From assembly GCF_001428385.1 (NCBI RefSeq), contig NZ_LMSK01000002.1:774704-838703 (forward strand): a stretch of 64,000 bases of DNA. Reading direction: 5' to 3'. This document shows positions 49,435 through 57,180 of the stretch, one piece after another (within the stretch, counting starts at the first letter, position 1; each line of letters opens with the position of its first letter). Under the pieces are notes generated by a model, which saw only the letters and a program-made list of their open reading frames with translations, was not told the origin of the DNA and ran no database searches. Both the position numbers and the translations under genes were made by a program. This DNA comes from Rhodanobacter sp. Soil772 (GTDB lineage: Bacteria > Pseudomonadota > Gammaproteobacteria > Xanthomonadales > Rhodanobacteraceae).

Positions 49435-50673
49435 ATGTCCAGCCAGAACCCAACCGCGGCCGCAAGCACGCCGGTCGCTCCATTGCCGAACACGGCCGCG
49501 CCGCACACGACGGCACCGAACACGGCAGCACCGAAGAAGAACCCGCGCGGCCTGCTGCTGCGCCTGCTCGGCATCGTGGCGCTGCTCGCCGTGATCGGCT
49601 GGGCGCTGTGGTACTTCCTCGACGGCCGCTGGTATGAAGGTACCGACGACGCCTACGTCAACGGCAACGTGGTGCAGATCACCCCGCAGGTGCCCGGCAC
49701 CGTGGTCAGCATCGGCGCCGACGACGGCGACCTGGTGCACGCCGGCGACGTGCTGGTGCAGCTCGACCCGAGCGACGCCGACGTGGCGCTGGCCGAGGCG
49801 AAGGCGAACCTCGCCAACACCGTGCGCAAGGTGCGCGGCCTGTACTCCAGCGTGAACGGCGCGCAGGCCGACGTGGCCGCGCGCAAGACCGCGGTGGACA
49901 AGGCGCGCGCCGACTACCACCGGCGCGTGGCGTTGGCGAAGTCCGGCGCGATCTCGACCGAGGAGCTGGCGCACGCCAGCGACGCGCTGACCAGCGCCGA
50001 GAGCGCGTTGATCGCGGCGCAGCAGCAATACCAGACCAGCAAGGTGCTGGTCGACGACACCGTGGTCGCCTCGCATCCGGACGTGCAGGCCGCCTCGGCC
50101 CGCCTGCGCGCCGCCTTCCTCAACGACGCGCGCGCCACCCTGGTCGCGCCGGTGGACGGCTATGTGGCCAAACGCTCGGTGCAGGTCGGCCAGCGCGTGC
50201 AGCCCGGCGCCGCGCTGATGGCTGTGGTGCCGCTGCACGGCGTGTGGGTGGATGCGAACTTCAAGGAGACCCAGCTCACCCACATGCGCATCGGCCAGCC
50301 GGTGACGATCGAGTCCGACGTGTATGGCGGCGCGGTGGAATACAAGGGCAAGGTGCAGAGCCTGGGCGTCGGCACCGGCAGCGCGTTCTCGCTGCTGCCG
50401 GCGCAAAACGCCACCGGCAACTGGATCAAGATCGTGCAGCGCATTCCGGTGCGCATCGTGTTCGACGATCCGACCCAACTGGACAAGCATCCGTTGCGGC
50501 TGGGCATGTCGCTGGCCGTGGACGTCAGCCTGCACGACCAGAGCGGCCCGACCCTGGCGCAGCAGTCGCCGACCCAGCCGGCTTTCAGCACCGACGTGTA
50601 CAAGCAGCAACTGGCCAAGGCCGACGCGGCGATCACCCGGATCGTCCACGCCAACATGGCCGGCGGCAAGTAA
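49435..50673 (+). CDS. emrA: EmrA-like membrane fusion protein
   Basis: 412 residues. A cytoplasmic N-terminal tail (about 1-38) has a Pro/Thr/Ala-rich repetitive stretch (PNTAAPHTTAPNTAAP), then one membrane helix (about 43-62, LLGIVALLAVIGWALWYFL). The periplasmic part shows DDAYVNGNVVQITPQVPGTV, a long helical hairpin (about 120-205) and VAPVDGYVAKRSVQVGQRV, the EmrA/HlyD pattern. It bridges EmrB to the outer membrane factor. Confidence 0.93.
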   Translation: MSSQNPTAAASTPVAPLPNTAAPHTTAPNTAAPKKNPRGLLLRLLGIVALLAVIGWALWYFLDGRWYEGTDDAYVNGNVVQITPQVPGTVVSIGADDGDLVHAGDVLVQLDPSDADVALAEAKANLANTVRKVRGLYSSVNGAQADVAARKTAVDKARADYHRRVALAKSGAISTEELAHASDALTSAESALIAAQQQYQTSKVLVDDTVVASHPDVQAASARLRAAFLNDARATLVAPVDGYVAKRSVQVGQRVQPGAALMAVVPLHGVWVDANFKETQLTHMRIGQPVTIESDVYGGAVEYKGKVQSLGVGTGSAFSLLPAQNATGNWIKIVQRIPVRIVFDDPTQLDKHPLRLGMSLAVDVSLHDQSGPTLAQQSPTQPAFSTDVYKQQLAKADAAITRIVHANMAGGK

Positions 50674-50686
50674 CAGCGCAATAACT

Positions 50687-50788
50687 CCCTCCCCTGCTTG
50701 CAGGGGAGGGCTGGGGAGGGGTCGCTCTTGATCTTGAAGATCAAGAGCTTCACCCCCTCCCAACCTCCCCCTGCTGCGCAGGGGGAGG
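50687..50788. repeat. Palindromic GC-rich repeat between emrA and emrB, copy D
   Basis: Three stems are visible: CCCTCCCCTG/CAGGGGAGGG (50687-50710), a 12-base perfect palindrome GCTCTTGATCTT/AAGATCAAGAGC around a central G (50724-50748), and CCTCCCCCTG/CAGGGGGAGG (50764-50788). The first stem and the following GGGTCGCTCTT are shared with copy A. It lies in the 148-base gap between two genes of one operon. Confidence 0.8.
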
Positions 50789-50821
50789 AGCACGGCAGAA
50801 CCCCATCACTGACCGACACCG

Positions 50822-52348
50822 ATGACCACCCATTTCCGCCCACCCAACCTGGCACTGAGCACGATCGGTCTGTCGCTGGCCACGTTCATGCAGGTGCTGG
50901 ACACCACGATCGCGAATGTGTCGCTGCCGACCATCGCCGGCAACCTCGGCGTCAGCAACAACCAGAGCACCTGGGTGATCACCTCGTTCGCGGTAAGCAT
51001 GGCGATCGCGCTGCCGCTGACTGGCTTCCTCAGTCGCCGCTTCGGCGAGGTGAAGCTGTTCACAGCCTGCACGCTGCTGTTCGCGCTGACCTCGTTCCTG
51101 TGCGGCATTTCGCAAAGCATGGGCATGCTGATCCTGTTCCGCGCGCTGCAGGGCGCGGTGGCCGGGCCGATGTACCCGATCACGCAGAGCCTCTTGATCG
51201 GCATCTACCCGCCGGCCAAACGCGGCATGGCGCTGGCGCTGCTGGCGATGGTGACGGTGGTGGCGCCGATCGCCGGACCGATCCTCGGCGGCTGGATCAC
51301 CGACAACTACTCGTGGCCGTGGATCTTCTTCATCAACGTGCCGATCGGCATTTTCGCCAGCATGGTGGTGGCGAACCAGCTGCGCGAAAAGGTCGAGAAA
51401 ACCGAGCGGCCGAAGATCGACTACGTCGGCCTGATCAGCCTGATCATCGGCGTGGGCGCGCTGCAGATCGTGCTGGACAAGGGCAACGACGAGGACTGGT
51501 TCAACTCCACTTTCATCATCGCCACCAGCATCGTCTCGGCGATCGGCATCGCGGTCTTCCTGATCTGGGAGCTGACCGACAAGGATCCGATCGTCGACCT
51601 GAAGCTGTTCCGCCATCGCAACTTCACCATCGGCACGCTGGCGATGGTGCTGGGCTACGCCGCGTTCTTCGCGATCGCGCTGCTGGTGCCGCTATGGCTG
51701 CAGCAGAACCTGGGCTACACCTCGACCTGGGCCGGCTACGCCACCGCGCCGCTCGGGGTGATCCCCGTGCTGCTGACGTTCTTCGTGGGCAAGTACGCCA
51801 TGCGCACGGACCTGCGCCTGCTGGCGGCGCTGTCGTTCCTGGTCATGGGCGGCACCTGCTTCATGCGCTCGAACTTCTACCTGGATGTCGACTTCAACCA
51901 CGTCGCCATGGTGCAGCTGTGGCAGGGGCTCGGCGTGGCGCTGTTCTTCATGCCCACGCTGACGATCCTGCTGTCGGACCTGCAACAGCACGAGATCGCC
52001 GCCGGCTCGGGCCTGGCCACCTTCATGCGCACGCTGGGCGGCAGCTTCTCGGCCTCGCTCACCACCCTGATGTGGACCCGTCGCGCGGTGACCCACCACG
52101 AGCAGTTGGCCGAGCACATCAACCCCTACAGCCCGGTGTCGCAGGAGGCAATGCAGCACTTCGGCCGGGGCGATCCGCAGCTGGGCGGCAGCATCATCAA
52201 CGGGATGATCACCCAGCAGGGTTACCAGATCTCGTTCAACGAAGTGTTCCATGTGCTGGGCTGGGTCTTCATCGGCCTGGTTGCCGTGATCTGGCTGGCC
52301 AAGCCGCCGTTCACCCCGAAGGCCCGCCCCGTCGCCGGCGGGCACTGA
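50822..52348 (+). CDS. emrB: EmrB-like drug:H+ antiporter (MFS, DHA2, 14 helices)
   Basis: 508 residues with 14 membrane helices. DHA2 signatures are LATFMQVLDTTIANVSLPTIAGNL in helix 1, GFLSRRFGEVKLF (motif A) and FRALQGAVAGPMYPITQSLL with motif C MVTVVAPIAGPILGGWI. It exports hydrophobic compounds through EmrA and the outer membrane factor. No strong ribosome site precedes the ATG, and the repeat element lies close upstream, so its translation may be lower than that of emrA. Confidence 0.95.
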   Translation: MTTHFRPPNLALSTIGLSLATFMQVLDTTIANVSLPTIAGNLGVSNNQSTWVITSFAVSMAIALPLTGFLSRRFGEVKLFTACTLLFALTSFLCGISQSMGMLILFRALQGAVAGPMYPITQSLLIGIYPPAKRGMALALLAMVTVVAPIAGPILGGWITDNYSWPWIFFINVPIGIFASMVVANQLREKVEKTERPKIDYVGLISLIIGVGALQIVLDKGNDEDWFNSTFIIATSIVSAIGIAVFLIWELTDKDPIVDLKLFRHRNFTIGTLAMVLGYAAFFAIALLVPLWLQQNLGYTSTWAGYATAPLGVIPVLLTFFVGKYAMRTDLRLLAALSFLVMGGTCFMRSNFYLDVDFNHVAMVQLWQGLGVALFFMPTLTILLSDLQQHEIAAGSGLATFMRTLGGSFSASLTTLMWTRRAVTHHEQLAEHINPYSPVSQEAMQHFGRGDPQLGGSIINGMITQQGYQISFNEVFHVLGWVFIGLVAVIWLAKPPFTPKARPVAGGH

Positions 52349-52354
52349 GACGGG

Positions 52355-52885
52355 TTACAGGTCGAAACCCACGCCGAGCAGGGCCATGGTTTCACCGCGA
52401 TTGGGCTTGTGCAGGCGGCCGTTGGAGACGTGGCGGATCTGGAAGCTGACGTGCCGCCCCTGCCAGCCCAGCGTGCTGATGAATTCGTAGGCGCTGCTCA
52501 GTGCCTGCGTGCGCCCGGTGTTCAAGGCCGGCTGGAAGCTGAAGAACAACGGCCGATACCAGTCGCCGGCATCGCCATAGTGGATGCGCGCACCGCCGGC
52601 CAGCAGCCAGGCATCGTCGCTGGTGCCGTAGCGGGCGCCGCGATAACGCGGCACGTCGCGGCCGCCGACCCAGCCCAGCGAGACATCCGGCGACCAGCTG
52701 AAACGGGTCGTGCCGATGCGGTGTTCGTCGAACACGGCTTCGACGAAGGCGGCGTTGGTGCCCTGGCCGTCCATGTAACTGCGCCCGCCCTGGATCTCCA
52801 CGCGGGTGGCGGCAGCGGCGGGGAAAGTCGATGCGGCCAGCGCGATGGTGAGGCCAAGGATGGGAAGCCGGTTGAGGAAACGCAT
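52355..52885 (-). CDS. pagL: Lipid A 3-O-deacylase, PagL-like
   Basis: 176 residues, matching PagL in size. The signal peptide (LPILGLTIALAASTFPAAAA) is followed by an eight-strand outer membrane barrel. The catalytic triad is placed in the C-terminal part: IRHVSNG (His152, Ser154) and Glu165 in PNRGETM, as in Pseudomonas and Salmonella PagL. It removes the 3-O acyl chain from lipid A in the outer membrane. It converges on emrB (six-base gap) and has about 170 bases upstream, which also contain the terminator of the M16 operon. Confidence 0.87.
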   Translation of the reverse strand: MRFLNRLPILGLTIALAASTFPAAAATRVEIQGGRSYMDGQGTNAAFVEAVFDEHRIGTTRFSWSPDVSLGWVGGRDVPRYRGARYGTSDDAWLLAGGARIHYGDAGDWYRPLFFSFQPALNTGRTQALSSAYEFISTLGWQGRHVSFQIRHVSNGRLHKPNRGETMALLGVGFDL

Positions 52886-53004
52886 GGTGAGACCCGTGGG
52901 GATGGGGAATGATGTATTTATGTACCCAATAGTCTAATAAAACGTGTCGAGCCCTGGTGAACCCATTCGGGCAGAGTTCGAAACACAGCGTTTCCACCGC
53001 CAAC

Positions 53005-53034
53005 AAAAAACCCGGCACGCGTGCCGGGTTTTTT
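53005..53034 (-). terminator. Bidirectional-looking terminator after the M16 peptidase operon
   Basis: A perfect stem CCCGGCACG/CGTGCCGGG (53011-53028) is flanked by six A and six T bases. It lies just beyond the stop of the second M16 gene on the minus strand. Confidence 0.9.
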
Positions 53035-53055
53035 GATCGCGACGAGGCGACGCGG

Positions 53056-54534
53056 TTACCGCGTCGCGGCGGCCGCCGGTTGCAGGGTCGGGCTGTCCAA
53101 ATCCAACGCCGTCGATTCCAGCAACCCGGCCTGCGGATGCGCCTTGCGAATGTCCGCGGCGAACTGCGCGGCGTCGCCGACCACCACCACCGTGCTGGCG
53201 CCGGCATCCAGGTGCTTGTCCGCGTACTTCTCGATCTGCTTCGGCGTCACCGCCTGCACCTGTGCGATGTACCGGCCGATCTCGTCCAGCGGCACGCCGT
53301 ACACCGCCAGCTCGCCGACCTGTTCGGCCAGCCCGGTGGTGGTTTCCAGGCTGCGGCCGTAGCCGCCGATCAGGGTGGCCTTGCGCGCGGCCAGCTCATC
53401 GGCGGAAACCCGCGTGCTGCCCAGCCGCTTGAACTCACCCAGCATCAGCTCGACCACCTGCGCCGCGGACGGGTTCTTGGTCTGCGCCGAAGCCAGCCAC
53501 AGGCCGGCATCGCGCAGCGGCTGCAGCCGGCTGTTGGCGCCGTAGGACAGGCCGCGCTTGATGCGGATCTCCTCGTTCAGGCGCGCCGAGTACGAGCCGC
53601 CGAGCACCGCGTTGGCAACCGTGCCCACGTAGTAGCCGCCATCGCCACGCGACGGCGCCGCATGCGCCGCGACCACGCCGGCCTGGCCGGCGCCGCGCTG
53701 GTCGATCAGCAGGATCGCCGGCACGCGACTGGCGGCCTTGCCCGTCGGTCGCGCCGGCAGCGGTGTGGCCGGCTTCGGCCAATCGCCGAAGCTGGCCTGC
53801 GCCAGCTGCTGCGCCTGCGCCGGGGTGATGTCGCCAGCGAGGATCAGGATCGCGTTGTCCGGCCGGTACAGCGCCGCGTGCAGCCGCTGCACATCGGCGC
53901 GGCCGATCCGCGCGATCGACGCCGGCGTGCCGCCGCGCGAATGACCGTAGGCGCCGTCGCCGAACACGCCGCGGCTGGCCGCCAGCGAGGCCAGCGCGGT
54001 GGGCCGGCTCAGCATCAGGCGCAGGTCGTCGATCGCCTGCGCCTGCGCCCGCTTCAACTCGGCCGCGCTGAAGTCCGGCTGGCGCACCACCTCGGCCAGC
54101 AGGCCCAACGCCTGCGGCAACTTCGGCGTAGTCACGGTGATGCCGACCGCGCTTTCGTCCCAGCCGGCATCGGCATCCAGCGAACCGCCCAGCGCCTCGG
54201 CGGCGGCGGCGATCTGCGGCGCAGTCTTGCCGGCCGCGCCCTTGGTCAGCAGGCTCGCGGTGAGGTCGGCCAGGCCGGCCAGCGACGGCGGGTCCATCTC
54301 GCCGCCGCTGCGCAGCACCAGCTGCGCGGTGACCAACGGCAGGCCGGCGCGACGCACGCTGACCACCTGCAAGCCGTTCGCCAGGGTTTGCGTCGTCGGC
54401 GTCGGCACGGTCAGCTGCGGCGCAGGGCCCGGTGCGGGCGGCTTGGCCGGAAAGTCGGCCGCCGCGGCGCTGAAGGTAGCGATAAGGATGGCCGTAAAGA
54501 AGGCCAAACGGCAGGCATGCATCCGGCGGCTCAT
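53056..54534 (-). CDS. M16-family peptidase partner without the zinc motif
   Basis: 492 residues with a signal peptide (LAFFTAILIATFSAAAA). Two M16 domains are present, but the HxxEH zinc motif is absent: the matching region reads GLADLTASLL. The R/Y pair of non-catalytic partners is present in IRIKRGLSYGANS. Such proteins form a heterodimer with a catalytic partner, here the gene just upstream, whose stop overlaps this ATG. It probably acts in the periplasm on small peptides. Confidence 0.9.
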   Translation of the reverse strand: MSRRMHACRLAFFTAILIATFSAAAADFPAKPPAPGPAPQLTVPTPTTQTLANGLQVVSVRRAGLPLVTAQLVLRSGGEMDPPSLAGLADLTASLLTKGAAGKTAPQIAAAAEALGGSLDADAGWDESAVGITVTTPKLPQALGLLAEVVRQPDFSAAELKRAQAQAIDDLRLMLSRPTALASLAASRGVFGDGAYGHSRGGTPASIARIGRADVQRLHAALYRPDNAILILAGDITPAQAQQLAQASFGDWPKPATPLPARPTGKAASRVPAILLIDQRGAGQAGVVAAHAAPSRGDGGYYVGTVANAVLGGSYSARLNEEIRIKRGLSYGANSRLQPLRDAGLWLASAQTKNPSAAQVVELMLGEFKRLGSTRVSADELAARKATLIGGYGRSLETTTGLAEQVGELAVYGVPLDEIGRYIAQVQAVTPKQIEKYADKHLDAGASTVVVVGDAAQFAADIRKAHPQAGLLESTALDLDSPTLQPAAAATR

Positions 54535-55904
54535 TTCGCTACTCCCTTGGTAGCCTGCGGCAGGTAGTCGATGGTGACGCTGCGCGCGCCGGTCACGTAC
54601 TTCTGCAGCACGCGGTGCACGTCCTGTTCGGTGACTTTCTGCAACGCGGCCAGGTCGGTATTGACGTGTTCCGGCTTGCCGTCGATCAGCGCCGCCTGGC
54701 CCAGCGCGAAGGCCAGGCCCTGCGCGGTCTGCCGCTGCTTCAGCTCGCCGGTCAGCAACTGGGTCTTCACCTTGTCCAGCTCGGCGGCGGGAATCGGCTG
54801 GGTCGCCAGCCAGATGATCTCCTCGTGCAGCAGCTTCTCCGCCTCGGCCGGCGGGTGGCCGCTGGCGAGGATCGCGTAGGCGGTGAACAGGCCCGGCCCG
54901 ACCCGGCCGTCGGCATCGGCGCCGGCCTGCTGGGCGACCTGGTGGCGATAGACCAGCGACTGGTACAGCCGCGAGGAATCGCCCTGCGACAGCAGTGCGG
55001 CGGCGACCTGCAGCGGAATGCTGTCGGCCGTGTCGGACGCCGGCGGCAGCAGCCAGGTGATCGCCACCGCGGGCAGCGGCGCGGTCTCGCTGGTGACGGT
55101 GTAGCGCAGGTTCTTCTTGCGCTTGGGCTCCTGCGCGGTGACCTGCGGGATCGGCGTGGCCGGTTTCGGGATCCAGCCGAAATACTGGTCGACCCAGGCA
55201 TCGAGCTGCTTCGGATCGAAATCGCCGGCGACGATCAAGGTGGCGTTGTCCGGCCGGTAGAAGGTTTGGTGGAACGCGATCACGTCCGGCAGCGTGGCCG
55301 CTTCCAGGTCCTCGATGCTGCCGATGGTCGGGCGCTTGTACGGATGCACCGTGTACGAGTGCGGGTCGATCGCGTTGAACAGCTTGCCGTACGGATTGGC
55401 CAGCACGCTCTGGCGGTACTCCTCCTCCACCACCGCACGCTCGGACTTGAAGTTCGCCTCGTCCACGTTTAGGTTGGACAGCCGCTCGGCCTCGGCCCAC
55501 AGCAGGGTCTGCAGATGGTTGCTCGGCACCACCTCGAAATAGTTGGTGACGTCGTCGCCGGTGGAGGCGTTGTTGGCGCCGCCGACGTCCTCAGTCAGCC
55601 GGTCGAACTGCTCGGCGTGCATGTGCTTCGTGCTCTTGAACATCAGGTGCTCGAACAGATGCGCAAAGCCGGAGCGCCCCTGCGGGTCGTCCTTCGAGCC
55701 GACGTGGTACCACACCTGCACCGCCACGTTCGGGCTGGCATGATCCTCCACGCTCAAGACCTGCAAGCCGTTCGGCAGGGTGCGCTGGTAGTAGGCGATC
55801 GGCGGGATAGTCAGCTCGGCCGCGGCCAACGGCGGCGAGGCCAGCGCGGTCAGCAGGGCGAGCGGGGCGAGCGGGGCGAGCAAGGCAGCCGGACGCAAAT
55901 GCAT
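54531..55904 (-). CDS. M16-family zinc metallopeptidase, catalytic subunit
   Basis: 457 residues with signal peptide (LLAPLAPLALLTALASPPLAA). The zinc site HLFEH (His82, Glu85, His86) and the downstream Glu in ERAVVEEEYRQS are intact, as in pitrilysin/PqqL family enzymes. It forms an operon with the non-catalytic partner through a four-base ATGA overlap. It is probably a periplasmic peptidase dimer. It is divergent from the membrane protein at 56090 with 185 bases between. Confidence 0.93.
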   Translation of the reverse strand: MHLRPAALLAPLAPLALLTALASPPLAAAELTIPPIAYYQRTLPNGLQVLSVEDHASPNVAVQVWYHVGSKDDPQGRSGFAHLFEHLMFKSTKHMHAEQFDRLTEDVGGANNASTGDDVTNYFEVVPSNHLQTLLWAEAERLSNLNVDEANFKSERAVVEEEYRQSVLANPYGKLFNAIDPHSYTVHPYKRPTIGSIEDLEAATLPDVIAFHQTFYRPDNATLIVAGDFDPKQLDAWVDQYFGWIPKPATPIPQVTAQEPKRKKNLRYTVTSETAPLPAVAITWLLPPASDTADSIPLQVAAALLSQGDSSRLYQSLVYRHQVAQQAGADADGRVGPGLFTAYAILASGHPPAEAEKLLHEEIIWLATQPIPAAELDKVKTQLLTGELKQRQTAQGLAFALGQAALIDGKPEHVNTDLAALQKVTEQDVHRVLQKYVTGARSVTIDYLPQATKGVAK

Positions 55905-56089
55905 GGGCGGTCCCTTCGGTGGAAAGGGGTCAACCTTAGCAAGTCGGGCCGAGCCGCGCCCGTGACTTGCCGCCTGTCCGCGCAGACATGCCCGGACACC
56001 GCGCGACTTGTCCGAAGCCGAGCCGCGTGGCGGGGCGGGGCGGGCGATCTGCGATGATGGTCGAACGCTAACCTGTTGCGGGAGGTGGC

Positions 56090-57046
56090 ATGTTCCGCTG
56101 GATCAAGAACGTCTGGACGGGTTCCGGGCCCGTCGAATTCGTGAGCGTGTTCGGCATGAACGAATCCGTGGAGCGGCTGCGGGCCGCCACGCGCCGATGG
56201 TCGTTTCCGTTCGCCACGCAGGAATGCGCCGCCGGCACGGTGAAGGAAAACCGCGTGTCGCTGCAGCGGGTCATTCCGATGGTGGGCAACTCGTTCAAGC
56301 CGTTCTTCATCGGCAGGTTCGAGCAACGACAGGGCAAGGTCGTGCTGCGCGGTCGTTTCACCATGACACTGTTGGTGAAGGTGTTCATGGCGTTCTGGCT
56401 TGGCATGCTTGCATTGTTCGCGATCGCAGGCTCGGTGGCAGCCGTGGCATCGCCGAAAATCGCCATGTTCCCGCTGGCGGCCATCGGGATGATGGGCTTC
56501 GGCGTCGGGCTGACGGCGCTGGGCCAATGGTTTTCGCGGAACGATGACGCCTGGCTCACAGATGTCATGCGTACCGCACTGCAAGTACCGCCAGACACCG
56601 CCACGCCTGGCCAGGGTGCAGGCCTTGCCGACCAAGCGGGGACAGGCAAGACACCCGTTTTCATTTACCCGCTGGCCGGACTGTTCGCCCTATTCGGGCT
56701 CCTTGGCATCATTTCGGCGATCAGCGGCATCCAGACCTATCGCGGCGGCCCTGACGGCTCCGTGATCACACCTTATGCGAACGAAACGTTCCGCATGCTC
56801 GTCGGCACGGGCTCCATCGCGATACTCGGCATCGCCCTTGGTATCTATCGACGCACGCTGTTCGCCTGGTGGTCGGGCTTCGTGCTGCTGGCGGCAAGCA
56901 TGGTCTACTCGATCATCAGCCCGCTCGTACGCACCGACCTCGGCGATGCACGCGTACCGGCACTCGTGTTCGGTGGCATTTCCGTGGCGATCGGTGTGTT
57001 CTGGGGTCGCTGGTGGCATGCACAACGCCACCACTTCCACGATTGA
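56090..57046 (+). CDS. Membrane protein of unknown function
   Basis: 318 residues. A soluble N-terminal region of about 90 residues is followed by two helices (about 92-115 and 118-140), a loop with polar residues, and four more helices toward the C-terminus (VFIYPLAGLFALFGLLGIISAI onward), ending in a His-rich tail (WHAQRHHFHD). A ribosome site GGGAGG precedes the ATG. I do not recognise the family. It is divergent from the M16 operon and convergent with the RND genes. Base composition is like its neighbours, with slightly lower GC. Confidence 0.7.
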   Translation: MFRWIKNVWTGSGPVEFVSVFGMNESVERLRAATRRWSFPFATQECAAGTVKENRVSLQRVIPMVGNSFKPFFIGRFEQRQGKVVLRGRFTMTLLVKVFMAFWLGMLALFAIAGSVAAVASPKIAMFPLAAIGMMGFGVGLTALGQWFSRNDDAWLTDVMRTALQVPPDTATPGQGAGLADQAGTGKTPVFIYPLAGLFALFGLLGIISAISGIQTYRGGPDGSVITPYANETFRMLVGTGSIAILGIALGIYRRTLFAWWSGFVLLAASMVYSIISPLVRTDLGDARVPALVFGGISVAIGVFWGRWWHAQRHHFHD

Positions 57047-57180
57047 TTGCTCTGCAAAACGGGGACTGGCTGAGCCAGCCTCCTGCCGCACCCATCTCCT
57101 TCAGGTCGGCGGCAAGCGCAAAAGGAGGATGCAGTGGGGGATGGAGGAAGTTAAGCGCGCAACTCCCCCGGACTCTCAGC

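Noticed and set aside
57047-57180. Terminator between the unknown membrane protein and the RND gene
   Set aside because: A CTGGCT/AGCCAG mini-palindrome exists but has no T run and a short stem. The 134-base gap shows nothing else I can support.
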